A stretch of 48,230 nucleotides of DNA from a virus (IMGVR_UViG_3300021962_000178:1-48230); one strand, 5' to 3'. Positions 38,801 through 47,048 are shown, counted from the first letter of the stretch. Notes: a model not told the origin generated them from the sequence alone. Made by a program: numbers and translations.

Positions 38801-39355
38801 TCTAAAGCTGATATTTTTTATGGAAAAGAGAATATAGATGAAGCTATAGCATATGTTAATTATAAGTCAAAGACAGATAAGGACTTCATAAACTACTTCT
38901 CTACTACGGTAAAGAATCATGTAAATAATGTAGTAAAACAGAACTACATAAATAGTTCCGCCTCTTCAATGTTTGGTACAGAAACAGCTAAAATACTTAA
39001 GAATATATCTACCAAAGGAGGTAATGATATAATCAAGATAATGAATAATAGGTACATAAACAAGAATATCAGCAATAGTGATGAGGTTAAGTTTATGATA
39101 ATGAACGGAGTTATATCCCCTACCGAATATGCTGTAGCCATAGCTTATGATGCCAAGGGTGAACTTAGGGCTGATGCATCTGATGAGCAAATCACCTCAG
39201 AAGTGATGAAAAGACAGGTAGACGCAGAAATGCTTAGCAGGTTCTCGAAGTGGGGTAAGGGTGAGGCATATCCGAAGATTGACGGCAAGAACATCTTCCA
39301 GATATATCAACAGTTTTCGTCCTCAAGATATCAAGAAAGAGAGAGGAAGAAATAG
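32882..39355 (+). CDS. Giant internal virion/ejection protein
   Basis: This 2,157-residue protein is the second-longest gene in the window. After a polar start it has a hydrophobic Gly/Ala stretch at about 190-240 (GAIAGGLFDPIVTSTVIGLP, MGVPGA-like repeats) that could cross a membrane. Glu/Lys-rich helical regions follow, including a possible coiled coil at 715-770 (IELRDKIKSLEKSKKSLSAE). A conserved-looking block ENYLPLTPRLFGEA comes near residue 1,395 and RYHESLNTAYTTAPVAALRK at about 1,465. The end is RYQERERKK. Position and architecture fit large ejection proteins of short-tailed phages (compare T7 gp16) or crAss-like cargo proteins. I see no lysozyme or polymerase motif. Confidence 0.6.
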   Translation: MSLSRNTTDDKKPIPRARLVELLTPGKKPTIQADAPSLKGVSVTGKRVESPKEIKPSIQSSTAVVKTIVPAEYESVDQRKAIAMDNTIEKMATADGYAAPAKGTSLYNNYKTQIDFAKDKLVIEKDENGKPMYGTQKPFWESLQTAITQYQNSVASGSAYIDSDDETNRRFLENKRYKSTLKPGIPKFESTAGAIAGGLFDPIVTSTVIGLPTAAASMLGVPGAAQMGAGLMAGTVGYDMVKSKYGTSLEENYFLAREQGMPINEAYEKAKTVATKAAGVESIVQVGFAGMGAIGQAPKALLGAVQPTQRVSRILSATPKKDALKVFAKGFGENLRSAVGLGGLVGAGQAVVDNASEQEGIHVANKEERAIEGAGHMVAMDLAIKMIMHSPGTISKSAKSFAKGLLSSDEKLTSDFIAEMEAAGQYEKGTKTAVMAEVKKYSEAAKKTPDFLGDGVKKNIATGLIEKRTKLEAEFNQLDPVFREQKQIEIDEINTRLRELTATDKPFSVETELKPKTTEYATTEATRQVKEGTAEGGVSEYQGTGEGEQVQAGKQAEAPKTDIGDSTIPVSEEVTPEAPKVSLSDRIRTLKFDESVLTGGDKGAMQSNIVGLPIGVYNASIEAIALSVEAGEALASAVQKQIKALKEGGYNVDEKAFKKRMIPEGEVMSKSEKSRREAELGMEGIGANDYVELQRQAQEMFAKSDSQSKVIELRDKIKSLEKSKKSLSAEDAAKVQKDIDALNNQIEEVRSSITKELVGKLREVQEAKGDTKDIPDIVFEQIAKDASEPGFKPTLKEPPIKTASIVKSEYSLEQILTNPKEVFKAMYTAATTQAKSTAERLKMTAEAVSNAIFNEKGERVNPKAIVRAIQKFVTSKMDTDTAAIEFAANINEIKRLSVNARKYGEIRGQIRDIKSASKNKAFGTIATRQTTADVDFIAPSKVRDYDVDATGKMVEVDTDSAINEYASLLEDYRKSISGEIPNADKARLKLIDFVNDKRDKYEAMQVQKREAKRAAYEAKYDKLLSEGKVGRDENGNPLVSKEEYVEGLIDPKKEVSDEANDLILEDDTDAEVMRDMTDVRQEMLKEAIDNNEIDADIIDDARLISGIDAKKISNKNIQLFNNIIEDIVNGEAPSRMGEIVSDIEAYNNKVELIEGKTNIRDMAKYQKAGLFTNIARAMGIERGVGAYADLGLSNLFKLVTSNPTGAANVRKVIWAPFESQNLRVNNMAKDFAQTLSDVFTRNSVEAVVNGVSTNIKFKSPTLTSVNSYRIGIASTLAQFEDLVRQIQTIADATKTLSEKSYQNGNRVKDYLDNTLTALQELGAIKGFTADENGVITDIEVNDAITMAQINSRLNDRETYAISMMKSKFSDMAPDLDNTMRQYFGTAIDMSNENYLPLTPRLFGEAPEVLVEGVIDNKIPSHISVMRSSTTRARQNNLSNVVNKNGQETLLYYDFDVFSTIPRRYHESLNTAYTTAPVAALRKTINSKDFIEFISGKYNQKETEFIDNKVYFRRQISDVVNMERQPFVLTKEMERQRNRISKFFMGRMLNSIDATVKQYAPSIPLMLMHGGVEPLAISYSILAGKRLVEPKMAGLLKEFYSQTSKANRITAGIEALQQRAKSISNNKWARKSLNAIDIIEGVAGIPLDLGDQATTSQALMVGYIKGLKISGKIKNYSEFNLETELRNGLDPTALSHAEQFLSFINNESTSAKKGKVFREDNALYMRMLQSFSHNQNVNALIDLGILQDYASGKTSSDDAKQAALGLGMYISNIATYGTALYGLGFTNYKIAKLALDKMGVKLHKNEEEQEKNFKRDATRITIGNSVEAITGRSPLPVAMMFKYGAGMGYDSYKKMVSEQQKVMGEDIGGTIYDDNFEPVLMNQYGGMAGSFMQDIETMYGMGKDVRDMYSGLIPDQKNAMYNAEMVKRMALVLPFKSVSKLSSNIQKVIKDHKINQIDVDADMYIMSTMATLDRSKADIFYGKENIDEAIAYVNYKSKTDKDFINYFSTTVKNHVNNVVKQNYINSSASSMFGTETAKILKNISTKGGNDIIKIMNNRYINKNISNSDEVKFMIMNGVISPTEYAVAIAYDAKGELRADASDEQITSEVMKRQVDAEMLSRFSKWGKGEAYPKIDGKNIFQIYQQFSSSRYQERERKK

Positions 39356-39367
39356 GTTGTTTTTGGG

Positions 39368-39375
39368 TATATTTG
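39368..39375 (+). promoter_or_regulatory. -7 box TATATTTG before the tail-fibre genes
   Basis: TATATTTG lies 15 bases before the ATG at 39391 and 12 bases after the giant protein stop. It probably drives the small tail protein, the fibre and the gene at 46703, ending at the terminator at 47017. Confidence 0.6.
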
Positions 39376-39390
39376 TAGAAATATTTTAAT

Positions 39391-39945
39391 ATGCCTTTTT
39401 TAACAGCATTTACAGTTACCCAAGGCGCAGACTGCTCATCATTCACTATTAATGATACATCAGACTATACTGTAGAAGGGACAGGCACTTTTACAAGTAG
39501 GAAGCTGTCAATTCAAAAGTCTGACGGGTCTTTCCTAAAAATAGGAGCAACGACCTACAATCAGTATGTATGGCCATTTGCAGCAGGTAATAGCATATCT
39601 TTTAGTGGAGTGGATGAGTACAATAAGCCTTATATTGACCAGGATTACTCATTTTTGATTACAATTACACACACACCCACAACTGCACAGACAGGAAGCG
39701 TATATACTAAGGCATCTGCAGTTCCACTTGTTTGTTACACACTAAGCGGATTCTACACATTTGCTCATAACATGGCTATAAATAACTCTCTAGAAAAGAA
39801 TTACAAGTATGTAAAGGATGTGATGAGGCTTTATATCGAGCAGGAATCCGCCAAGAAGGCGGCTATAGATGGGGATTTTCAGTCTTCTCAGTCTTGTTTA
39901 GATAGGGCAAAGTATATAGTAGATAACTTAACATTAGGATACTAA
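39391..39945 (+). CDS. Tail-associated structural protein
   Basis: The 184-residue protein begins MPFLTAFTVTQGADCSSFTI. It is a beta-rich domain to about residue 120 (TSRKLSIQKSDGSFLKIGAT) and then helical (YKYVKDVMRLYIEQESAKKA). Proteins opening with QxxDCxxFxxxDTSxY, a strand domain and a helical end are common directly before tail fibres in Bacteroidota phages and likely connect the fibre to the tail. It ends one base before the fibre start. The role is inference from position. Confidence 0.65.
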   Translation: MPFLTAFTVTQGADCSSFTINDTSDYTVEGTGTFTSRKLSIQKSDGSFLKIGATTYNQYVWPFAAGNSISFSGVDEYNKPYIDQDYSFLITITHTPTTAQTGSVYTKASAVPLVCYTLSGFYTFAHNMAINNSLEKNYKYVKDVMRLYIEQESAKKAAIDGDFQSSQSCLDRAKYIVDNLTLGY

Positions 39946-39946
39946 G

Positions 39947-42900
39947 ATGGGATATTCTTTACCACAAATATCTGAGATACTTCTCAAGGCAGACAAGACC
40001 ATGTACAGACTTGGCACTATTGCTTATGAGAATATGTTCTCTGAGGATAACGAAGATGTTGACTTTGAAAGAGATATAATTTATGTATATAAGAAGGCTG
40101 TAGAATATGCAGACGACTTTCATGTAGGTACAACAAAACTAGACCAAGTAGTAGAGAGATTAGCTAATAAACTAGTTATATACAACTATGGAACACTATC
40201 TCCAATATATGCAGATGTATATAGTCAGATAAATCAAGGAATTAGTGGTGTATACGTACTTAAAACTACTGCGCTAAACCTAGGTACTGGCTTGACAGGG
40301 AGTACAGACTTTAGTCAATCTCAGGTAGACATAGACTTAGACTATGTATACTTAAATAGTGTCTACGTTGTAGATGGCAGGACGCTAACAATAAACGGCG
40401 TTACATACGATCTGTCAGCCAATAGGACGTGGAATGTTGGTACAGTTACCGGAACGGGAACTACTAACTATGTGTCAAAGTGGGGAAGCTCTTCCTCTTT
40501 GGCAAACAGTCTGCTATACGACAATGGGACTAGTGTTATGATTAACACAACTACCCCAAACACATCATTTGTTGCACAACTTATTAATGCATCCGTTACT
40601 AACTCTAACATTGAGATTAGGAGCGCAGGGCAACAGTCAGCCTTACACCTTTCTTTAGGCACTACAGACACGGACATTAGGCCTAGGGTTGAGTTGTTCA
40701 ATAGCGGTAATTTTGGTATTGTAATGTTCAAGCCGGGAGTTGTAAACTCCAATTACTTGATGTACTACGATGCTGAGTCTGTCTCAAATAGGTCTTTGTC
40801 ATTCCAGACAGAAGGTCAAAACAGGCTTATTCTAAACCAAACAGGAAGCATTAGGGCGCCTAGGTATGGTGGCGGACTGGTTACAGGATCACCTACATAT
40901 AGGATTGCCACAGACGCTTCTGGTAACTTTATAGAGGTTACTGATGCTGGTGGTTCGGTTACATCTGTTGACATGACCGTTCCAACAGGACTTACGATTT
41001 CTGGAAATCCTATTGTAACATCCGGAACGCTAGCATTGGGATTGGCTGCTGGGTACTTTATTCCAACAACATCCTCTCAAGCAAACTGGGATGCGGCATA
41101 TAATGACAAGATTAACAGCGCAAACGTTACGGGAACTACTACAAAGACGCTGACATTAATTCAACAAGATGGTGGTACAATAACCGCATCTTGGAGTGAT
41201 TACGACACAGCTCCTGTAACCTCTGTTTTTGGCAGGACTGGCGCTGTTGTTGCTGCTGAAGGAGACTACAACCTTAATCAGCTAGGAGACGTAATAATTT
41301 CTTCTCCTACAAATGGACAGGTTCTTAAATATAATGGCGCTGAATGGGTGAATAACACCGACACAGACACTGGATTGACTTCGGTAGGTCTTACCATGCC
41401 ATCAGCATTTAATGTAGCTAATTCGCCACTAACGAGCAATGGGACGATTGCTGTTACGGGCGCGGGAACGTCTGCACAATATGTAAGGGGTGATGGTCAG
41501 CTTGCCAACTTCCCAACAAGTGGAGGTGGTGGTTCTTCTGTTAATTACTACCTAAACGGAAGTGTTAACCAAGGCACTTTTGGTGGAGACGTTTACTATG
41601 AAATGAGTAAAACTCCAATCATTGGTGCAGGTACTAATTTTACAAGAACATCAGCACAAGGAAATGGGTATATTGCATCATTTATAACAGATGCAGGAGA
41701 CCCCGGATTACTGAATATCCCCGGTGGTAATTGGAACTTAGAGTTCTATTTTAATGCAAGTAGTGGTGGGGGTAATCCATTATTTTATGGTGAGATTTAT
41801 AAAGTAAGTTCATCAAATGTATTTACTCTTGTAGCGAGTGGTTCTACCAACCCCGAAGGGATTACACAAGGGACTGTTGTTGACCAATATTTTACATCCA
41901 TCCCCGTTCCGCAAACAACATTGGTTGCTACCGATAGGATAGCGATTAGGATTTATGTATTGCCTGATGGAAGGAATATAACTTTACACACCGAGAATAG
42001 TAATCTTTGTGAGGTATTAACCACCTTCTCAACGGGACTTAATGCACTCAATGGACTAACTGCCCAAGTTCAATACTTTGCAACGGGCACAACCGGAATG
42101 GACTTTAACATAAGTTCCGTAAGTGACACGCATACCTTTAACATACCAGACGCATCAGCAACTGCTAGGGGACTAATAACTACTGGAACTCAAACAATTG
42201 CAGGAGCAAAGACTTTCTCAATCTCTCCAATAGTTCCGTCACTCTACCTAACGAATATGACTGCTGGTAGCGGTGCACTATACTATGGACTTGCAGCAAA
42301 CAGGCTGACACTTGCCAACTATAATGTTGGTGGTTCTATTGTTTTTGAGGTTAATGGTGGGCAGTATGCCATGGAAATTAAGTCTGACTTGGGTATAAGG
42401 TTTGACGGGTACACTACAAATGGATTCTTGAAGACATCTGGTTCTAACGGAACGCTGATTGTTGACACGACATCTTACGTTCCAACAACAAGGCAATTAA
42501 CCATTAATGGAACTGCTTATGACTTAAGCGCTGACAGGAGTTGGAGTGTAGGAACTGTGACAAGCGTTGCAGCTCTTACGCTAGGAACAACCGGAACAGA
42601 CTTGAGTTCAACAGTAGCTACAGGAACAACAACTCCTGTAATTACGCTTAATGTACCTACTGCTAGCGCAACAAATAGAGGTGTACTAAGCAGTGCTGAT
42701 TGGACTTCGTTCAATAACAAGCAGAACGCTTTAACCAATCCCGTAACAGGAACTGGAACAGCAGGACAGGTTGCTTTCTTTAGCGGAACGTCCGCAATAA
42801 CCGGAGAAAATAATCTTTTTTGGAACGCATTATACAACAGGCTTGGTGTAAATACAAATAATCCATACCTTCCTGTTGACATTGTTGCTGATGAATTAGG

Positions 42901-45900
42901 CTACAATCTGTCATTAAGGGGAGAGCCGTCAAATGCTGTTGCCCATATAAGGTTTTATAGCAATGACGGAATTACTCCATACTCTCACATAAAGTCTACT
43001 GACACGGAGTTCCTTTTAGGAAGCATTGCAACAAATGATGTAATATTCGTTTCTAGTGGAGTAGAGGGTATTAGGATTACAAATACGCAGCAGGTTAAGC
43101 TATCCAATATTCCACAGGCCGTTACTGACACAAATAGGTTCTTGGTTTCTGACTTAGGCTATATTAAGTACAGGACTGGAGCAGAAATACTTTCTGACAT
43201 AGGTGCACAAGGATTGCTGACGCTGACCACTACGGGTTCAAGCGGTGCAAGTACACTTATTTCTAACACATTAAATATACCTACATACACATTAAGCGGA
43301 TTAGGCGGTGTACCAACAACAAGGACACTAACCATCAATGGCACTGCGTATGATTTGAGTGCAGACAGAACCTGGAATGTAGGTACAGTTACAAGCGCTA
43401 CTGCCACAACCGGGGGTCAAGTAGCGTTTTTCAATGGTGCAACAGTCATCACAAGCGTAAGCGGATTATATTTTGATGGCATTAATAGGTTGGGCATTGG
43501 AACAATTAGCCCATTATACAACTTAGATGTAACAGGAACTGCGAGGATGACTGGCAACTTAACCGCTGCATCATTGATAAAAAGCGGAGGTACAAGTTCT
43601 CAATACTTAATGGCAGATGGTAGCACCTCAACACTCACCAACCCTGTCACTGGTACAGGTACAACGAACTACTTGCCTAAGTGGACAAGTGGTAGTGCGT
43701 TGGGGAATAGTTTGGTTTATGATAATGGTACAAGTGTAGGAATTAATAATACATCTCCGCAATCATTTGATTCTGGTGGAATTAAAGCATTAGATGGAAA
43801 AGGCAATACTGGTTTTGCATTTATTGCACAAGGAGCAAGTACGCAATTTAGACTTGCTGCTGATGATTCTGTTGGAGGAGTATTAAATGTTATTGGTGCA
43901 TATCCATTAGTATTTTTTACTAACGCTACCGAAAGAATGCGTCTAACCTCCACAGGATTAGGCATCGGCACGACATCGCCCGGGTATAAGTTGGATGTTG
44001 TGGGAATAATTGCTACATCAGGAACAGGATTAAATGCAAGTGTTAGGATTACCAATACAACTGCAACAACTGGTGTTGACTGGAACTTGTATAGTTTAAA
44101 CAACGGAAATTTTGGGCTCTATAATAATACTGCTGGTGCTTATGCTTATCAAATAACCCCCTCCGGCAACCTCGGTCTCGGAGTAGTGCCGAGTGCGTGG
44201 GGGAGTGCATATAGGGCATTTCAAATTGGCAATAGCGGATTTATGTCAAATGACTCAAATTTATGGATGTATGCCAATGGATATTTTGATGGAACAAATA
44301 ATAGGTATTTTCAAACTGGTTTAGCAAGTAGGTATTATCAATATGCTGGTACGCATTATTGGGAGAACGCCCCATCCGGCACAGCAGGAAACGCAATAAC
44401 ATTCACCCAAGCGATGACGCTGACAGCAGCAGGCAGACTGCTTTTGGGAACGACTACGGAGGGAACGTATTTGTTGGATGTGAATGGAAGTGGCAGGTTT
44501 ACGGGAAATATTATTTCAGATGGTGGTACTATTGCTGCTTTAAATGGTGGTGGGATAGAAGTTTATAATAGTGGTAACTCAAACTTTTTTGATTTAAAAA
44601 GCACAGGTGGAAATTTTGCATTAAGAACAAATGTTGGAGTTGGTGCAGTTAATGCTCTCACAATCGCCTCCACCGGTGCTGCCACGTTTAGTAGTAGTGT
44701 GACGGCGGGGGGAGATATATTTTTAAATTATGATTATGCAATAAGATTTAAAAATTCAACTGGTACTTATAGGCAAATTCTTGCTTATGCAGATGATACA
44801 TATTTGGATGCTCGTGATGGTGGAATTATATTGCGTACCGGGACAAGCGGAAATGCAAGTGAAAAAATGCGTATCACCTCCGGTGGCAACCTATTAGTAG
44901 GAACCACCACCGATTCGGGGGAGAGGTTGCAGGTTTCGGGAAGTGCGAAGGTGACAAGTACATTAACGGCACAATCAAATATTGATTTAAGTGGTGATAT
45001 TCGGTATCAATCAAATGTTGGATATGGTATTAAGTCAGCTAATGGAAGTAGATTGGTAGAGATATATAATGGATTGTTTGCGGTAAGCGGTGTAGGTACT
45101 TTTAGTAGTAGCGATTTAAATAACATATTTGTTTCAAACCCTGACACAACTGGTGCAACAACTGGTTCGGGAATTGGATTTAAGGCATACAATGGAACAT
45201 CGGTTTCTCAATCCGCTGGTATTATTTTAACATCCAATACATGGAGTTATGGTACATATTCAGCAAATCAATTAAGCGTTGGTTCAGATGGTAGTGGTGG
45301 TATTGCTTTAAGGACTGCCAATTCAGCACCTATTAGTTTCTTTACTGGTGGCACTACGGCAGGTCTTTCAACACAAAAAATGACTCTTAACTCCTCCGGC
45401 AACCTCGGTCTTGGAGTAACCCCAAGTTCGTGGAGTGCAGGTTCAGCATATGAATTAGTATCAGCAGGAAATGCAATGTGGGCATTAAGCAATGAAAATA
45501 ATGTTACACAAAATGCAGTTTTCAATGCAGGTTGGAAATATGGTTCAAATGGTTTAGCAACTCGTTATCAGCAACAAACTGGATTGCATATGTGGTGGAT
45601 TGCCCCATCCGGCACCGCAGGGTCAGCAATAACATTCACTCAAGCGATGACGCTGACCGCAAATGGCAGATTGCTTTTGGGAACGACTACGGAGGGAACA
45701 TATTTGTTGGATGTGAATGGTACGGGGAGATTTAGTGGGGATGTACGAACAACAGGGGGTAATGTAAAAGTATTTAATTCAAATGTTCAAGTAGAATTTT
45801 TTGACACAGCAAATAGTAATTACCAATATTCTTTACAAAACTACTCAAGTCAGTTTAGGTTATATAATAATAATACAAGTACAACAGTATTGAACTTCGC

Positions 45901-46684
45901 CTCCACCGGTGCTGCCACGTTTAGTAGTAGTGTGACGGCAACGAGTACATTATCAGCAAGAACGGGTTTCACAAGTGCAGGAACGGCAGCAACACCATAT
46001 TTTGATGAAGCAATAATTATAGGACAATCTGCAAATCAATGCAAAATTCAATATGGAAATTCATTTACTAACAATAACGGAACTTGGTTAAAGTTTGTAG
46101 TTAATAGTAACACAGCAGCAAATACACCTGTTGATGTGATGACATTGAAATATGACGGCAACGTAGGGATAGGTACTACAAGTCCTTCATCTTTATTAAC
46201 TGTTGCAGGAACAACTGACCTTGCTTGGTCAGCTTCTACTTCTAAGTTACAAATATTAAGAAGTGGTTCACAAGCAAGAATAAATAATTATGAAAATGGT
46301 AGTGGTTCAAGCGTTGCAATTGGATGGGATGGTGGCAACCTATTAGTAGGAACCACCACCGATTCGGGGGATAGGATTAATCTAAACGGAAGTATAAGAA
46401 TACCATCTGGGTATTTTTTTAGATATGATGGAGATGTTGGATTGATAGGTTCTGGTTCATCAATTAGTGGAGGTACTGTTTCTCAACTTGGTATTAGAGC
46501 AGCTAACGATATTTTATTTGCAACAAATGGTGTAAACGAAAGAGTTCGTATCAAATCTAACGGTTCAGTTCGTTATATCCCTATGGCAACACCCGCATCA
46601 GCAGAAGCAGGGGATGTCTACTACGATTCAACATCAAACAAATTAAGATGTTATAATGGAACATCTTGGAATGATTTATTTTAA
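39947..46684 (+). CDS. Modular tail fibre / receptor-binding protein
   Basis: The 2,245-residue protein has a helical N-terminal adaptor (MGYSLPQISEILLKADKTMY, to about 100) and then a long shaft of beta repeats. LTINGxxYDLSAxRxWxVGT appears three times (about 146, 847, 1125), and NY(V/L)xKWxSxSxLxNSLxYDNGT at about 175 and 1240. A distal part is built of 'LLLGTTTEGTYLLDVNG' and 'GNLLVGTTTDSG' modules. It ends AGDVYYDSTSNKLRCYNGTS. These Gly/Thr/Ser-rich modules are typical trimeric fibre sequence. Several distal modules are duplicated nearly exactly at DNA level. No chaperone peptidase motif is seen at the end. Confidence 0.8.
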   Translation: MGYSLPQISEILLKADKTMYRLGTIAYENMFSEDNEDVDFERDIIYVYKKAVEYADDFHVGTTKLDQVVERLANKLVIYNYGTLSPIYADVYSQINQGISGVYVLKTTALNLGTGLTGSTDFSQSQVDIDLDYVYLNSVYVVDGRTLTINGVTYDLSANRTWNVGTVTGTGTTNYVSKWGSSSSLANSLLYDNGTSVMINTTTPNTSFVAQLINASVTNSNIEIRSAGQQSALHLSLGTTDTDIRPRVELFNSGNFGIVMFKPGVVNSNYLMYYDAESVSNRSLSFQTEGQNRLILNQTGSIRAPRYGGGLVTGSPTYRIATDASGNFIEVTDAGGSVTSVDMTVPTGLTISGNPIVTSGTLALGLAAGYFIPTTSSQANWDAAYNDKINSANVTGTTTKTLTLIQQDGGTITASWSDYDTAPVTSVFGRTGAVVAAEGDYNLNQLGDVIISSPTNGQVLKYNGAEWVNNTDTDTGLTSVGLTMPSAFNVANSPLTSNGTIAVTGAGTSAQYVRGDGQLANFPTSGGGGSSVNYYLNGSVNQGTFGGDVYYEMSKTPIIGAGTNFTRTSAQGNGYIASFITDAGDPGLLNIPGGNWNLEFYFNASSGGGNPLFYGEIYKVSSSNVFTLVASGSTNPEGITQGTVVDQYFTSIPVPQTTLVATDRIAIRIYVLPDGRNITLHTENSNLCEVLTTFSTGLNALNGLTAQVQYFATGTTGMDFNISSVSDTHTFNIPDASATARGLITTGTQTIAGAKTFSISPIVPSLYLTNMTAGSGALYYGLAANRLTLANYNVGGSIVFEVNGGQYAMEIKSDLGIRFDGYTTNGFLKTSGSNGTLIVDTTSYVPTTRQLTINGTAYDLSADRSWSVGTVTSVAALTLGTTGTDLSSTVATGTTTPVITLNVPTASATNRGVLSSADWTSFNNKQNALTNPVTGTGTAGQVAFFSGTSAITGENNLFWNALYNRLGVNTNNPYLPVDIVADELGYNLSLRGEPSNAVAHIRFYSNDGITPYSHIKSTDTEFLLGSIATNDVIFVSSGVEGIRITNTQQVKLSNIPQAVTDTNRFLVSDLGYIKYRTGAEILSDIGAQGLLTLTTTGSSGASTLISNTLNIPTYTLSGLGGVPTTRTLTINGTAYDLSADRTWNVGTVTSATATTGGQVAFFNGATVITSVSGLYFDGINRLGIGTISPLYNLDVTGTARMTGNLTAASLIKSGGTSSQYLMADGSTSTLTNPVTGTGTTNYLPKWTSGSALGNSLVYDNGTSVGINNTSPQSFDSGGIKALDGKGNTGFAFIAQGASTQFRLAADDSVGGVLNVIGAYPLVFFTNATERMRLTSTGLGIGTTSPGYKLDVVGIIATSGTGLNASVRITNTTATTGVDWNLYSLNNGNFGLYNNTAGAYAYQITPSGNLGLGVVPSAWGSAYRAFQIGNSGFMSNDSNLWMYANGYFDGTNNRYFQTGLASRYYQYAGTHYWENAPSGTAGNAITFTQAMTLTAAGRLLLGTTTEGTYLLDVNGSGRFTGNIISDGGTIAALNGGGIEVYNSGNSNFFDLKSTGGNFALRTNVGVGAVNALTIASTGAATFSSSVTAGGDIFLNYDYAIRFKNSTGTYRQILAYADDTYLDARDGGIILRTGTSGNASEKMRITSGGNLLVGTTTDSGERLQVSGSAKVTSTLTAQSNIDLSGDIRYQSNVGYGIKSANGSRLVEIYNGLFAVSGVGTFSSSDLNNIFVSNPDTTGATTGSGIGFKAYNGTSVSQSAGIILTSNTWSYGTYSANQLSVGSDGSGGIALRTANSAPISFFTGGTTAGLSTQKMTLNSSGNLGLGVTPSSWSAGSAYELVSAGNAMWALSNENNVTQNAVFNAGWKYGSNGLATRYQQQTGLHMWWIAPSGTAGSAITFTQAMTLTANGRLLLGTTTEGTYLLDVNGTGRFSGDVRTTGGNVKVFNSNVQVEFFDTANSNYQYSLQNYSSQFRLYNNNTSTTVLNFASTGAATFSSSVTATSTLSARTGFTSAGTAATPYFDEAIIIGQSANQCKIQYGNSFTNNNGTWLKFVVNSNTAANTPVDVMTLKYDGNVGIGTTSPSSLLTVAGTTDLAWSASTSKLQILRSGSQARINNYENGSGSSVAIGWDGGNLLVGTTTDSGDRINLNGSIRIPSGYFFRYDGDVGLIGSGSSISGGTVSQLGIRAANDILFATNGVNERVRIKSNGSVRYIPMATPASAEAGDVYYDSTSNKLRCYNGTSWNDLF
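44157..44706 (+). repeat. Tail-fibre duplicated segment, copy 1
   Basis: Three sub-blocks here recur 1,233 bases further on, in the same order and frame. They begin at 44161 (CTCCGGCAACCTCGGTCT), 44369 (GCCCCATCCGGCAC through to TTGTTGGATGTGAATGG) and 44666 (GCCTCCACCGGTGCTGCC). Each is more GC-rich and better conserved than the AT-rich DNA between them. Confidence 0.75.
45390..45940 (+). repeat. Tail-fibre duplicated segment, copy 2
   Basis: This is the second copy of the 44157-44706 segment, with sub-blocks starting at 45394, 45602 and 45899, each offset by exactly 1,233 bases (411 codons). A further block, GGTGGCAACCTATTAGTAGG and the following CACCACCGATTCGGGGG, occurs at 44882 and 46331 (offset 1,449, also a multiple of three). 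Confidence 0.75.
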
Positions 46685-46702
46685 TATATAAAACAAATAA
46701 AA

Positions 46703-46999
46703 ATGGCGAAACAAATCTCACCCGTTAATGTATGGGTAAATGGCGAAAGCAAGGAAGCGAAATATCTTCAAGTAACTGGCATCAATGACAACTACGAATC
46801 TTCAGCTACTAACTATTGGCAAATGTTCACAATGAACGTAGATGCCGAAGGGGTGGAATCACAAGGAGAGCAAGTTGCACAAGGAAACCTTACAATCAGC
46901 GGTCAAGACTATATTGATTGGGGAAATCAACCCGCAATGGCGATTAATGATTGGATTTATAATTGGGTGGCGGGAAAGCTGAACCTGACAATTGTCTAA
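46703..46999 (+). CDS. Small protein following the tail fibre
   Basis: The 98-residue protein begins MAKQISPVNVWVNGESKEAK and is beta-rich and acidic, with YWQMFTMNVDAEGVESQGEQ in the middle and AINDWIYNWVAGKLNLTIV at the end. It resembles small proteins often found downstream of fibre genes in Bacteroidota phages, which may be fibre accessories or tail tips. No function is known. It starts 18 bases after the fibre stop and is followed by a terminator. Confidence 0.6.
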   Translation: MAKQISPVNVWVNGESKEAKYLQVTGINDNYESSATNYWQMFTMNVDAEGVESQGEQVAQGNLTISGQDYIDWGNQPAMAINDWIYNWVAGKLNLTIV

Positions 47000-47016
47000 T
47001 CTAGCTAAACGGATTA

Positions 47017-47040
47017 TAGCCCTGCCATAAGGTGGGGTTA
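47017..47040 (+). terminator. Probable hairpin terminator
   Basis: TAGCCCTGCC (47017-47026) can pair with GGTGGGGTTA (47031-47040) over 10 positions, including three wobble pairs, with loop ATAA. The following T-run is weak. It closes the tail-fibre transcript. Confidence 0.5.
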
Positions 47041-47046
47041 TACTTG
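47039..47046 (+). promoter_or_regulatory. Near-match -7 box TATACTTG
   Basis: TATACTTG differs from TAnnTTTG at one base and ends 2 bases before the HNH gene ATG at 47049. It overlaps the right arm of the preceding hairpin. Because of the mismatch the call is weak. Confidence 0.3.
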
Positions 47047-47048
47047 TT

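Noticed and set aside
44359-45735. Two short plus-strand frames in another frame at 44359-44568 and 45532-45735 with similar proteins
   Set aside because: They resemble each other only because the underlying fibre DNA is duplicated. They have no start signals and are shadows of the fibre frame.
39947-46684. Diversity-generating retroelement target in the fibre gene
   Set aside because: No reverse transcriptase gene or template repeat with adenine-specific differences is visible. The repeat differences include all base types.
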